From Streptomyces sp. Tu6071 (lineage in GTDB: Bacteria > Actinomycetota > Actinomycetes > Streptomycetales > Streptomycetaceae): a stretch of DNA of 64,000 nt. The translations under genes were made by a program, and so were the position numbers. The stretch's first letter is position 1. Each line of letters opens with the position of its first letter. The notes under the pieces are model-generated. The model was not told where the DNA came from. It did no database searches and worked only from the letters and a program-made list of their open reading frames with translations. The stretch is from NCBI RefSeq assembly GCF_000213055.1, contig NZ_CM001165.1, positions 5,478,945 to 5,542,944 of the forward strand. Direction: 5' to 3'. Of the stretch, positions 43,221-54,796 are shown piece by piece.

Positions 43221-43902
43221 GGATCACCACCAGTTCCTCGGTCCCCGCCCCCGCGTCGAGGAGGCCTTCCGCGCGCAGCCACGCGAGCCGGGCCCGGGTC
43301 ACGGGGCCGAACGGCACCTCGCACCGCTCGGCGACCTCGGCGCGCAGCCCCGCCTCGCCGAGCCGCCGGAGGGTCTCCTCGGCCCGGCACATCGCCGAGT
43401 GCACGAGCAGCAGCACCCCGCGCGGCGAGAGGACGTCGCCGGCGTGGGCGCAGACCCGGTCGACGAGGTGGCGCCCGCCGGGGCCCGCGTCCCAGGCGAG
43501 GGAGGCCGCGTGGCTCCGGCCGCGCCGCGGGCCCGTGCGCGCGGCCGGGTCGGGCACGTACGGCGGGTTGCTCACGACGAGGTCGAAGCGCTGTCCGCGC
43601 ACCGGGCCGGAGAGGTCCCCGCGCAGCACGCGCACGCGCTGCCCGGCCCGTGCCGCGTTGATCCGCGCCGAGACCACCGCCCGCCAGGACAGGTCCGTCG
43701 CGCAGACCCGCGCGCCGCGCCGGGCGGCGAGCAGGGCGAGCGCCCCGCTGCCGGTGCACAGGTCGAGCACGTGCGTGTGCGGGCCGATCGGCTCGGTGCC
43801 GAGGGCGCGGGCGAGCAGGTGGGTGTCGGCCTGCGGCGCGTACACGCCGGGCAGCGTCCACAGGCCGTCGAGCCCAGGGGGGAGGGGAGGGGCAACCGCC
43901 AT
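43204..43902 (-). CDS. HemK2/PrmC-like class I methyltransferase
   Basis: This 232-residue SAM methyltransferase has the motif I loop VLDLCTGSGALALLAARRGA, an acidic motif II (VCATDLS) and the catalytic FDLVVSNPPYVPDP. NPPY marks amino-methylating enzymes (N-Gln, N-Asn or N-DNA). It lacks the N-terminal helical domain of true PrmC, as in HemK2/MTQ2-like proteins. In this operon it may act on a metabolite rather than on a release factor. ATG 43902 follows GGAGG. It is the first gene of the five-gene operon. Confidence 0.82.
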   Translation of the reverse strand: MAVAPPLPPGLDGLWTLPGVYAPQADTHLLARALGTEPIGPHTHVLDLCTGSGALALLAARRGARVCATDLSWRAVVSARINAARAGQRVRVLRGDLSGPVRGQRFDLVVSNPPYVPDPAARTGPRRGRSHAASLAWDAGPGGRHLVDRVCAHAGDVLSPRGVLLLVHSAMCRAEETLRRLGEAGLRAEVAERCEVPFGPVTRARLAWLRAEGLLDAGAGTEELVVIRAERA

Positions 43903-44173
43903 CACGCGTACCTCCGGGGGAGTGGGGCCTCGCCACCGCTCCTCCGGGGAGCGGATCTTCGCCACCGCTCCAGCCTCGGCGCCGCCGTCCCTTCCCGCCA
44001 CTCGGCCCCGTATTTCACGACTCTCCGTGATCGCCGACGCCTCCCAGGCCGCCTCGCTCCGGTGCTCCGGCACTCGATGTCGCACGTGGCCCGCCAGGCC
44101 CGCGCTCACCCGTACGGCCGTACCCCGCGCTCGCACGCGCGTCCGCATCGTGGCCCTTCGGGGCCTGGATTTC

Positions 44174-44262
44174 GCGTGATTCACGCCACGTCTGAGAGTC
44201 GTTTAACTCAGATGAGCGAGATAGGTGGGTTTTCAGCTCCCGAAGAATGGCACCCGGTGCCA
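44174..44262. promoter_or_regulatory. three palindromes in the operon/ppdK divergent gap
   Basis: The sites are GCGTGA-T-TCACGC (44174-44186), TCTGAG-N10-CTCAGA (44191-44212) and TGGCACC-C-GGTGCCA (44248-44262). They lie in a 612-bp gap (43903-44514) between the five-gene operon and ppdK. The gap is otherwise without a supportable gene and has lower GC than its surroundings. I infer operators or RNA hairpins; no regulator gene is adjacent. Confidence 0.5.
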
Positions 44263-44514
44263 CCATCCGTGATTTCAGGAAGTGAACGCACATGACGGCA
44301 ACCCCTGCTCATGTGAGCGGAATGTACCGGAGCTGCATCTTCCGTTTTCAGGGCTTGAAGCGCGCGCCGGTCCGCCCCCGCCCCTGACGACACTTTCGAT
44401 CTCCTGGCGGGCGGCGCGTTGTGCCCGCATGACCCCCAGGTCCAGGTGCCGAACCACCTTGGATCTGGGTATGTTCCTCGCCGTCAGGGCAGTCAGCCGC
44501 GAGGAGTCAGTCCC

Positions 44515-47310
<2,796 letters not shown>

Positions 47311-47418
47311 GCCACCGTTCCGCCACCGACCACCCCTCCGGGGTCCCCGCCCCGGGCCCCCGCCCCCGCCCGTCCCACCCTCACCGGGGCGGGGCACGGG
47401 AAGCGCCCGGAGCACGAA

Positions 47419-47455
47419 GAAGGAGCGGCACCCTGTGCGGGGGTGCCGCTCCTTC
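47419..47455 (+). terminator. ppdK terminator
   Basis: Perfect 15-bp arms GAAGGAGCGGCACCC (47419-47433) and GGGTGCCGCTCCTTC (47441-47455) with a seven-base loop lie 108 bp after the ppdK stop. Confidence 0.85.
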
Positions 47456-47584
47456 GCCGTCCGGGCGTGCCCGTACGGGAGTGCATGCCGTGCGAGTGCG
47501 AACCGGGCGGTCCGCCGCACGAGGTTCACGCCGTACAAGTACGGGGGAGCCCGGCGCGTCCCGGAGTTCACGCCGGACGAGTGC

Positions 47585-47614
47585 GGGCCGCCCGGTGCGT
47601 GCACCGGGCGGCCC
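47585..47614 (-). terminator. amidase gene terminator
   Basis: Perfect 14-bp arms GGGCCGCCCGGTGC and GCACCGGGCGGCCC with a two-base loop lie just 3' of the amidase stop. The 310-bp convergent gap (47311-47620) holds this and the ppdK terminator, plus degenerate TTCACGCCG repeats, and no gene. Confidence 0.85.
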
Positions 47615-47620
47615 CGTACG

Positions 47621-49960
47621 TCACTTCAGGTACACCAGGCCGTCCGTCGTGATCGTCGGCCGGCCCTTCGTCGCCGCCACGACGACCTTCACCGTGTGCT
47701 TGCCGCTCTTCGACCAGGCCGTGGTCCACTGCGCGTCGCGGTACTTGGTCGTGCTCGACTTCAGGTCGACCGTCGCCTTCTTCACGCCGTCCACGTACAC
47801 GTACACCTGTCCCGAGGTCGACGCGCGCGAGAAGACGAGCGAGGCGCCGCGCCCCGTGAAGGTGTAGGTGAGCGAGGCGTTCTTCGCCGAGGAACTGTAC
47901 GACGTGCCGCCGAGGTAGCTCGACGAGGACTTCGTCGTCCACTTGCCCGTCTTCTTGCCGCTGCTCTCCTGGAGGATCGCGGGGGCCGAAGTGGTGCTCG
48001 CCGAGGCGGTGTTGCCCGCCTGGTCGTACGCGGTGAGCGACCACGTCGTGGTGGCGGCGGGCTTCGCGGTGAGCGAGGCGCTCTTCGTCGTGGGCCCGTA
48101 GGTCACGGCGGACGGCTTCGTGAGCCGCACCTCCTTGAGCGCCGCCGCGTCCGTCGCCGCCCACTTGAGGGTGACCGGCACGGACGTGCTGCCCACCGTG
48201 CCCGTGCGCAGCGCGGTCGACGGCTTGGTGCCGAAGGAGGGCGCCGTTCTGTCGACCACGACGGTCGTGCCCGCCGTCGTGCTCGCCTTGCCCGAGACGT
48301 GCACGGCGCGCACCGCGACGGTGTGCGTGCCGGAGGCGAAGGTCAGCGCCGCGGAGGTCGCCGTGGCCTTCGCGGTGACGGAGACCTTGCCGTCGACCAG
48401 CACCTCGTAGCGGTTGACCAGCGTGCTCGGCGTGGTCGCCGACCAGCGCACCGTCGCCGTGCCCTTCGTCCACGCCTTCGTGCCCGAGACGCCCGCCCCG
48501 GTGAAGCCGGTGATCTTCAGCCCGGCGACGGCACCGCCCGCGAGGGTGCGGATCTCGGGGAGCGCGGCGTAGAGCTGCGTACCGGGGCACTCCGTCGCGT
48601 AGCCGTCGCGGTGGCCCGAGATCCGGTTGAGGGTGACCGTCTGGCCCTTCTTGAACTTCCCGCCCGTGCCCGAGCCGTCGGCCCCGGCGACGAGCCCGAC
48701 CTTGCCGGTCGGGTCCTCCTTGTACTGCCCGAGCTTCCAGGCGGCGATCCGCGCGACCGCGGTCTTCGCGGCCGAGGACGGCGCCGCCTTGTTGTAGTCG
48801 CCGAGGACGGCGACGCCCGTCGTGTCGGTGTTGAAGCCGTACGTGTGCGCGCCGATCACCGGCAGGTCCACACCGCCCTTGCGGCCCTCGAAGATCGTGC
48901 CGCACTTGTCGACGAGGAAGTGGTACCCCACGTCCTTCCAGCCGTTCGTCTTGATGTGGTACGTGCGGATCGCGCGCACCATCGCGGCCGACTGGTCGCA
49001 CGAGTACGAGTTGGCGTCCACCGTGTGGTGGACGAAGACCGCCTCCACCTTGGTGCCGTACTCGGGGGCCTCGTCGTTCATCGACTCGTCGGCGCCCCAC
49101 TGTGCGCGCGTCACGATGGGCGGGCGCGGCGCCGTGGACGGGGGAGCGGTCGGCGGAGGCGTCGTCGTGGCGCCCGCGGCGGGTGTCGTCGCGGTCGTCG
49201 TCGGCGCGGCCGGTGTGGAGGGCGAGGCGGGGGCCGAGGGGGCGACCGGCGCCGACGCGCCGGGCGCGGGGCTGCCCGCCGCTGGGCTCGACTCCGCTCC
49301 CGGGGTGCTCTCGGCGGGGGTGGGCGAGGACGCCGGGTCGGCCGTCCCCGTACCGGAGTCCGCGTCGGCGGCCTCGTCCCCCTCGGCAGCACCGGTCCCT
49401 CCCGCGGGCTCGTCGTCCGCGACGAAGGCCGCCGGGTCGGCGTCCGACGCCGGGGCGGGCGACTTCCCCGGGTCGACGAGTTCGAGCCGCAGCCCGGCGG
49501 GGAGCGCCGAGCCGCGCCCGTCCACGTCGACCTGCACGCCGTCCGAAGGCCCGACCCACAGCGGCTCCGTCGCACCGCGCGTGCTCTCGGGCTGCGCCGT
49601 GCCGTCGCCCTCGGTCCCGAGGCTCTGCCACGGGCCCCAGGTCCCCGTCCCCGTGGCGCGCGCCCGGACCCGGACCGTCCCCGGCAGTTCGGCGGTCGGC
49701 TTGGTCCATGACAGGCCGAGCAGGCTGAACGGCCCGGTGTCGCGCTTCCCGAGCGCGGCCTGGTCGCCCTCGGCCTTCACGGCGACGGTGTGCAGCGCGG
49801 TGCGCACGGCGTGCGGCGCGGGCCGCTTGGCCGCCTGCGCCGTACCGCCGCCCCCGGGCCCCCCGTTGGTCACGAGCACGCCGGTCACCACCGCGAGCGC
49901 TGTCGCTGTCGCGGCCGTGCCCCACACTCTTCGTTTCCGCACAACGGTCTGGATCGCCAT
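47621..49960 (-). CDS. secreted PGRP-type N-acetylmuramoyl-L-alanine amidase with Ig-like and C-terminal domains
   Basis: This is a 779-residue exported protein. The signal is RKRRVWGTAATATALAVVTGVLV. A beta-rich domain follows (~50-165), then a Pro/Ala/Thr/Ser-rich linker (~170-280). The PGRP/amidase_2 domain (~282-470) has zinc ligands in VEAVFVHHTVD and ISGHRDGYATECPGTQLY, and Tyr in VGYHFLVDKCGTIFEGR. Two Ig/FN3-like repeats and a C-terminal beta-sandwich follow (GKWTTKSSSSYLGGTSYSSS, VYVYVDGVKKATVDLKSSTT). It cleaves the amide between MurNAc and stem peptide. It probably remodels its own wall or lyses competitors. The ATG at 49960 follows GGGGGGA. Confidence 0.9.
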   Translation of the reverse strand: MAIQTVVRKRRVWGTAATATALAVVTGVLVTNGGPGGGGTAQAAKRPAPHAVRTALHTVAVKAEGDQAALGKRDTGPFSLLGLSWTKPTAELPGTVRVRARATGTGTWGPWQSLGTEGDGTAQPESTRGATEPLWVGPSDGVQVDVDGRGSALPAGLRLELVDPGKSPAPASDADPAAFVADDEPAGGTGAAEGDEAADADSGTGTADPASSPTPAESTPGAESSPAAGSPAPGASAPVAPSAPASPSTPAAPTTTATTPAAGATTTPPPTAPPSTAPRPPIVTRAQWGADESMNDEAPEYGTKVEAVFVHHTVDANSYSCDQSAAMVRAIRTYHIKTNGWKDVGYHFLVDKCGTIFEGRKGGVDLPVIGAHTYGFNTDTTGVAVLGDYNKAAPSSAAKTAVARIAAWKLGQYKEDPTGKVGLVAGADGSGTGGKFKKGQTVTLNRISGHRDGYATECPGTQLYAALPEIRTLAGGAVAGLKITGFTGAGVSGTKAWTKGTATVRWSATTPSTLVNRYEVLVDGKVSVTAKATATSAALTFASGTHTVAVRAVHVSGKASTTAGTTVVVDRTAPSFGTKPSTALRTGTVGSTSVPVTLKWAATDAAALKEVRLTKPSAVTYGPTTKSASLTAKPAATTTWSLTAYDQAGNTASASTTSAPAILQESSGKKTGKWTTKSSSSYLGGTSYSSSAKNASLTYTFTGRGASLVFSRASTSGQVYVYVDGVKKATVDLKSSTTKYRDAQWTTAWSKSGKHTVKVVVAATKGRPTITTDGLVYLK

Positions 49961-50032
49961 CGTGGCGTCCCCCCTAGCTTCGTGGGCACCTCCCACCGGG
50001 AGTGTTCTCGACCGGCGTGTGCCGTGAGCATT

Positions 50033-50061
50033 GTGACAGAAGGGCTCGAACGTTTTGTCAA
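50033..50061 (-). promoter_or_regulatory. promoter of the amidase gene
   Basis: Reading the minus strand, TTGACA (50061-50056) and TGTCAC (50038-50033) are 17 bp apart, about 75 bp upstream of the ATG. The -35 box is a perfect consensus. Confidence 0.5.
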
Positions 50062-50190
50062 AGTTGCGTCAGGTGCGCGTCAACACGCCGTAGGGACCGC
50101 ACCCTTCCGCGTCAGCACCACGTCAGAGCGCGGGCAGGCCGCCGCGCGCGGGGCCTACGCTCCGGCGAGGAACAGGAAGGGGTACGCGCG

Positions 50191-50781
50191 ATGACGAAGG
50201 CGGTACGGGGAGCGCGGGGGACACGGAGCGCGCGGGCCGGGTGGCCCGTACGGGGCGGGCGGGCCTTCCCCCGTACGGGGACCGCGCCCGCGCGCTGGAC
50301 GACGGACCGCCGCTGGCGCCACGACCTGGGCACGGCCCTGCTCTGCGCCGGGCTCCTCCTCGCGCTCGCGCTGCTCATCGACGGGGTACGGGGCTCGCTC
50401 GACGCCCCGCGCGCCGCGCTGTGGCTCGGCCTCGCCGTCCTCCTCCATGCGGCCCTGCACCCCGTACGCACCGGAACCCGCCCCGGCGAACTGCGCACGT
50501 GGGGCCTGATCCGCCGCCACACGGTCCGCACCGACCGCCTCGTCTCCCTCACCGAGACCGGCGGCCTCGTCCCACGCCTCCTCCTGCGCGACACGAGCGG
50601 CCACCGCCTGAGCTGCGAGACCGCCGTCCTCACCGCCAACCCCCTCCTGTGGCACCGCCTCGACACCGACCTCCGCACCTCCCACCGCCTCGGCCTCCTG
50701 CGCACGGGCGCGGAGCTGCTGGAACGGCTGGAGGAACGGGTGGACAGGGAGGTGCTGGGGGAGGGGTTCGGGGACGCGTGA
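50191..50781 (+). CDS. uncharacterised membrane protein
   Basis: This 196-residue protein is not one I recognise. It has a ~45-residue Arg-rich N-terminus, two adjacent membrane segments (LGTALLCAGLLLALALLIDGV and AALWLGLAVLLHAALHPV) and a cytoplasmic C-terminal half with a PH-like strand pattern (LRTWGLIRRHTVRTDRLVSLTETGGLVPRLLLRD). The ATG at 50191 follows GGAAGGGG. The sequence around its stop is repeated downstream. Confidence 0.7.
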   Translation: MTKAVRGARGTRSARAGWPVRGGRAFPRTGTAPARWTTDRRWRHDLGTALLCAGLLLALALLIDGVRGSLDAPRAALWLGLAVLLHAALHPVRTGTRPGELRTWGLIRRHTVRTDRLVSLTETGGLVPRLLLRDTSGHRLSCETAVLTANPLLWHRLDTDLRTSHRLGLLRTGAELLERLEERVDREVLGEGFGDA

Positions 50782-50906
50782 ACCGTACGGGCCCGCGGGT
50801 CCGGGGGAGACGGCGAACCGTGCGGGCCCGGGGAGGCGGGCGAACCGCGCGGGCCCGGGAGCCCGCGATCGGGTACGGGCCCCGGGGCGGCGCGTGAACC
50901 GCGCGG
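50776..50906. repeat. degenerate ~24-bp repeats after a stop codon
   Basis: GCGTGAACCGTACGGGCCC, containing the TGA stop of the upstream gene, is echoed by three diverged copies (around 50814, 50838 and 50891). They fill the convergent gap up to the SDR gene. No clean hairpin terminator is visible. Confidence 0.7.
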
Positions 50907-50907
50907 C

Positions 50908-51867
50908 TCACGCCTCCGGCAGTTCGTACCGGACCCCCGTCAGCTCCTCCGACGCCGCCCACAGGCGCCGCGCCGTCTCGTCGTCACGCGTCCACGGGGC
51001 GCGCCAGGACGGGCCCGGGGCGCCGCGCCACATCAGGAAGCGGGGGCCCGTGAAGGAGTCCTGGCCGACACCGGGCGCCGTCGCCGCGTAGAGCGAGGGC
51101 AGCGCGCCCGCTTCGGCGGGCTGCCCGACCAGCCGGGTGCGGAGCCTGGCGAGCCGTTCGGCCGCCTTGCGCCCCTCCAGCCGCGACCCGGCCGTGTGGA
51201 GGTTCGTGCGCGCGTACCCGGGGTGCGCCGCGGCGGCCACCGTGTCCGCGCCGGCCGCGTCCAGACGGCGGGCGAGTTCGTGCGTGAAGAGCAGGTTCGC
51301 CGTCTTGGAACGGCCGTAGGCGAGCCAGCGGCGGTAGTGGCGCGCGCTGTCGAGGTCCTGCGGGTCCAGGTTGCCGAGCACGTGCAGGATGCTGGACACC
51401 GTCACGACCCGGCTTCCTGGCGTGCGCAGCAGCGCGGGCAGCAGGAGACCCGTGAGGGCGAAGTGCCCGAGGTGGTTGACGCCGAACTGCCGCTCGAAGC
51501 CGTCCGCCGTGCGCCCGTACGGGAGCGCCATGACGCCCGCGTTGTCGAGCAGCACGTCGACGGGCCGCCGTACGTGCCGCGCCGCGAACTCCCGTACCGA
51601 GCCCAGGTCGCCGAGGTCGAGCCGCGAGAACTCCGCGTGCGCCCCCGGCACCTCCGAGAGCAGCCGCGCCACCGCGTCGGCGCCCCGCCGCTCGCTGCGG
51701 CAGGCGAGCACGACGTGCGCCCCGTGCCGGGCGAGTTCGCGCGCGGCGACGTAGCCGATGCCGCTGTTGGCCCCCGTGACGACGGCGGTCCTGCCCTCCT
51801 GGGCGGGGATACGGGCGGCACTCCACCCCCGCGTGCGTGTTCCGCTTCCTCCTGTACCGGCGGCCAT
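50908..51867 (-). CDS. short-chain dehydrogenase/reductase (retinol-dehydrogenase-like)
   Basis: This 319-residue SDR has the cofactor loop TAVVTGANSGIGYVAARELARHGA, an LDNAGVMALPY motif and the catalytic S...YGRSK (SSILHVLG, then YGRSKTANLLF). The wide active-site region and C-terminal extension resemble the WW-oxidoreductase/retinol dehydrogenase branch, likely NADP-dependent given the Arg after the second strand (CRSERRG). The substrate is unknown. It stands alone and is divergent from the TauE/SafE gene. Confidence 0.9.
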   Translation of the reverse strand: MAAGTGGSGTRTRGWSAARIPAQEGRTAVVTGANSGIGYVAARELARHGAHVVLACRSERRGADAVARLLSEVPGAHAEFSRLDLGDLGSVREFAARHVRRPVDVLLDNAGVMALPYGRTADGFERQFGVNHLGHFALTGLLLPALLRTPGSRVVTVSSILHVLGNLDPQDLDSARHYRRWLAYGRSKTANLLFTHELARRLDAAGADTVAAAAHPGYARTNLHTAGSRLEGRKAAERLARLRTRLVGQPAEAGALPSLYAATAPGVGQDSFTGPRFLMWRGAPGPSWRAPWTRDDETARRLWAASEELTGVRYELPEA

Positions 51868-52035
51868 CGCGCCGCTCCCTTCCTCGTGTCTGCGTCGTGT
51901 GTCGTGCTGCGCGGCTCCGGACGGGCCGCTGTCCGGGCCCTTCTACCCCGTCAGCCGTGGGCGTCCCGCCCGCGCGGCGAGCGGTCCGGGACGGGCGTGC
52001 GTGCCCCGTACAGGCGTGCGCATAAGGTCATGCTC

Positions 52036-52818
52036 ATGCCCGACATACCCCTGACCACGGTTCTTGTGCTGTGCCTCGCCGCGCTCGCGGCGGGCTGGAT
52101 CGACGCCGTCGTGGGCGGCGGCGGCCTGCTCCTGCTGCCCGCGCTGCTCCTCGGCGTCCCGCACGTACCAGCCGCGCACATCCTCGGCACGAACAAGGCC
52201 GTCGCGATCGTGGGGACGGGAGGCGCGGCGTTCACCTATGTACGCAAGGGCGCGCCCGTCAACGTGCGGATCGCGGTGGGGATCGGGGGCGCCGCGCTGC
52301 TCGGCTCGACGATCGGGGCGCTCTTCGCCGCGGGCATCTCCAGCGACGTGCTGCGGCCCATGATCATGGTGGTGCTCCTCGCGGTGCTCGCCTTCGTCAT
52401 GCTGCGCCCCGCGTTCGGCACGCAGGCCGCGGGACCGGCGGCGGGGCGGGGCCGGGTGGTCGCCGCGATCCTCCTCGCGGGGCTCGGGATCGGCGCGTAC
52501 GACGGGTTCTTCGGGCCCGGTACGGGAACGTTCCTCGTGCTCGCGCTCACGGCCGTGCTGCGCCTCGACCTCGTCTCGGCCTCGGCGACGGCGAAGATCG
52601 TCAACACGTGCACGAACCTCGGCGCCCTCGTCACGTTCGCGGTGCAGGGCAACGTGATGTGGGGCCTCGCCCTCCCGCTCGCGGCGTGCAACCTGATCGG
52701 CGGCATGACGGGCGCGCACACGGCCCTCAAGCGGGGCAGCGGCTTCGTCCGCACGGTGCTCGTGGTGGTCGTGCTCGGGCTCGTGGCCAAGCTGGCCTAC
52801 GACCAGTGGGTGGCCTGA
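52036..52818 (+). CDS. TauE/SafE-family membrane transporter
   Basis: This is a 260-residue integral membrane protein with about eight hydrophobic segments. The two homologous halves begin GWIDAVVGGGGLLLLPALLLG and IGAYDGFFGPGTGTFLVLAL, the family signatures. The family exports organosulfur anions or carboxylates; the substrate is unknown. The second ATG (52036) is preferred because TAAGGT ends exactly seven bases upstream, indicating a leaderless mRNA. ATG 52030 would then fall within the promoter. Confidence 0.9.
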   Translation: MPDIPLTTVLVLCLAALAAGWIDAVVGGGGLLLLPALLLGVPHVPAAHILGTNKAVAIVGTGGAAFTYVRKGAPVNVRIAVGIGGAALLGSTIGALFAAGISSDVLRPMIMVVLLAVLAFVMLRPAFGTQAAGPAAGRGRVVAAILLAGLGIGAYDGFFGPGTGTFLVLALTAVLRLDLVSASATAKIVNTCTNLGALVTFAVQGNVMWGLALPLAACNLIGGMTGAHTALKRGSGFVRTVLVVVVLGLVAKLAYDQWVA

Positions 52819-52933
52819 ACGGACTCAGCCCCGGGGCCCGGCCCCTCCCGGGCCGCCCCTGTCCAGGGCCGCGCGCACGTGCTCCGGGTCGCGGGGCCGG
52901 GAGCGGGGTGCCGGGCTGTGGGGCCCCGTTTGG

Positions 52934-53491
52934 CTACACGGTGCCCCGCGTCCTCCGGTGCAGGAGCCACGTCCCGCACACCGTCGCGAAGGCGAGCACC
53001 CCGACGCCGCAGGCGACGCGCACCGGGTCGCGGCCGAGCGGCCCGGGGCCGCCGGCGAGCTGCGTCCCGCGGCCGGTGTCCGCCGCCGCCGTACCGGCCG
53101 CGACCCCCGAGGGCCCGTACGCGCCGCTCAGGCCCACCCGCAGGTCGGCCTTGGTCTCCGCGCCGCCCGTGCCGCACCGCACCACCACCTCGTAGGTGCC
53201 CGGGTTCGCGGTGCCCGGCACGCGGAAGCTCCCCACCGCGTCGGGCGCCTCCGTGCCGCCGCTGAGCGCGAAGCCGCCCGAGCGCAGCGCGGGCACCGTG
53301 CCGGTCGCGGCGTGCCCGGGGCAGCCGGCCGCGTGCGCGGTCACCTTCGTTCCGGGTGCCGCCGCGGCGGGTACCAGCCGCAGGGCGGGGGCCGGTGCGG
53401 GCTCCGCCGCGACGGCGACCGCCGGCAGCGCGCACCCCCCGGCCAGGACAAGGGCGGCCACCGCACCGTTCCGCGTACGCCTCGCGGGCAT
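52934..53491 (-). CDS. secreted, membrane-anchored protein of unknown function
   Basis: This is a 185-residue protein. A signal peptide (NGAVAALVLAGGCALPAVAVAA) is followed by a ~90-residue beta-rich Ig-like domain with two Cys (AAGCPGH and VVVRCGTGG) that could form a disulfide. A Gly/Ala/Thr linker and a C-terminal membrane helix (VACGVGVLAFATVCGTWLL) then end in Arg-rich HRRTRGTV. The topology is that of a surface protein with an outside domain. I do not recognise a named family. Confidence 0.75.
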   Translation of the reverse strand: MPARRTRNGAVAALVLAGGCALPAVAVAAEPAPAPALRLVPAAAAPGTKVTAHAAGCPGHAATGTVPALRSGGFALSGGTEAPDAVGSFRVPGTANPGTYEVVVRCGTGGAETKADLRVGLSGAYGPSGVAAGTAAADTGRGTQLAGGPGPLGRDPVRVACGVGVLAFATVCGTWLLHRRTRGTV

Positions 53492-53634
53492 GGTCCTCCT
53501 TCCGCGGGGGCCCGCTCGCGACCTCTGCGTGCCGCGAAGCCGAACGCGCCCCGCCTAAGAGGTAAGCCCGCCCCGCCCCCCGCCGCGCGCTCAGCGCGGG
53601 CGTACGGGTGACAGCCCATCAGGCGGCCCGGGGC

Positions 53635-54465
53635 TCAGACCTCCTCCCAGGGCACCGCCTCGTACACCGCGCGCAGCCGCCGGAGCAGGGCCCCGTCCAC
53701 CGCGTAGGAGTGCCCGCCGATCTCGCCGACGGCCACGATGCCGCGCGAGTTCGCGAGGAACACCGCGCGGAAACCGGCCAGGTCCGCGAGGCGCACCGGG
53801 CGCCGCACGGGGGCGAGCCCGGCGGCGGGCAGCCCCTGTTCCAGGAGCGTGAGCGTCGTCCCGGCGAGCGCGGGCGCGGTGGGCAGCACGAGCCGCTCGC
53901 CGTCCCAGAAGAGGACGTTCGTGACCCCGCCCTCGGCCACTTCGCCGTCCGGCCCGGTGAGCAGGATCTCGTCGTACCCCTCCCGCGCGGCGAGCCGACC
54001 GTAGTGCGTCTGGCCGAAGCCGCCGAGGTGCTTGACGTGCGCGAAGGGCCGTACGTACGGGACCGGGCGGACCCGCAGCGGCTCGTCGCCCACCTCGCCG
54101 GGCGCGGCGAGGGTCACCATGAGCGAGAGCGCCCCGGCGGGCCGGTGCACGTACACGCGCAGGGCGGCGTCGCGCGCACGGCCCCCGAGCGCGTGCCGCA
54201 CCCGCTCCCGCACGAGCCCCGGATCGAGCTCCTCCCCCCACAACTCCCGCGAGGCGGCGCGCAAGCGCTCCAGATGCACTCCGACCCCGCGCACCCTCCC
54301 GCCCCGCACCTGCGCGGCGGTGAAGTGCCCGTCCCCGCGCACGGCCCGCCACAACAGGTCGTCAGCGGTGGCCGCCCGCCCGTCCACCTCGACCAGCTCG
54401 ATCCCCAGCTCCCGGGCCAGCGGCCCGAGCCCGCCCGACACGCCCGCGCCGTCCTCGTTCACCAT
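53635..54465 (-). CDS. class IV aminotransferase (aminodeoxychorismate lyase-like)
   Basis: This 276-residue PLP enzyme is of fold type IV. The Schiff-base Lys is in PFAHVKHLGGFGQTHYGRLAAREGYDEILLTGPDGEVAEGGVTNVLFW, with the conserved EGGVTNV loop, and FLANSRGIVAVGEIGG near the C-terminus. It could be 4-amino-4-deoxychorismate lyase or a D-/branched-chain aminotransferase. No pabA/pabB gene is adjacent. TAGCGT lies exactly seven bases upstream of the ATG at 54465, arguing for this start and a leaderless message. Confidence 0.87.
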   Translation of the reverse strand: MVNEDGAGVSGGLGPLARELGIELVEVDGRAATADDLLWRAVRGDGHFTAAQVRGGRVRGVGVHLERLRAASRELWGEELDPGLVRERVRHALGGRARDAALRVYVHRPAGALSLMVTLAAPGEVGDEPLRVRPVPYVRPFAHVKHLGGFGQTHYGRLAAREGYDEILLTGPDGEVAEGGVTNVLFWDGERLVLPTAPALAGTTLTLLEQGLPAAGLAPVRRPVRLADLAGFRAVFLANSRGIVAVGEIGGHSYAVDGALLRRLRAVYEAVPWEEV

Positions 54466-54796
54466 GCCCCCCACGCTAGCCCGGCGCGCGAACCCCCCTC
54501 CGGGGAGCCGCCCCCACGCCATCCCGGCGCGAATCCCTCGGGGAGCCGCCTTCCGCGCGCCCTTCCGGCGCGCGAACCCCTTCCGGGTCCCGTCCGGGGA
54601 CTCCCCGCCCCGGACCCGCCTCTCGGGAACCCCGGCCGCCCGCCCCGGCGTTGTAGCCACCGGGGGCCCGCCAAACCCTGAGGTGATCCGTTCGACGAGC
54701 CCCAGGGGTTGCCTCGTCACCCGGCTATCCCCGCCACGCCGACGGCCGGGCGGGGCCCCTGCGTCCCCACAAGCGTCCCGCCCGGCTTCCCGCCTT
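54466..54796. other. 331-bp intergenic stretch with degenerate GC repeats
   Basis: Three diverged copies of a GGGGAGCCGCC / CGGCGCGCGAACCCC motif occur between about 54484 and 54600. The leaderless promoter of the aminotransferase lies at its left edge. I see no gene and no clean terminator for the minus-strand GNAT gene. Confidence 0.5.
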
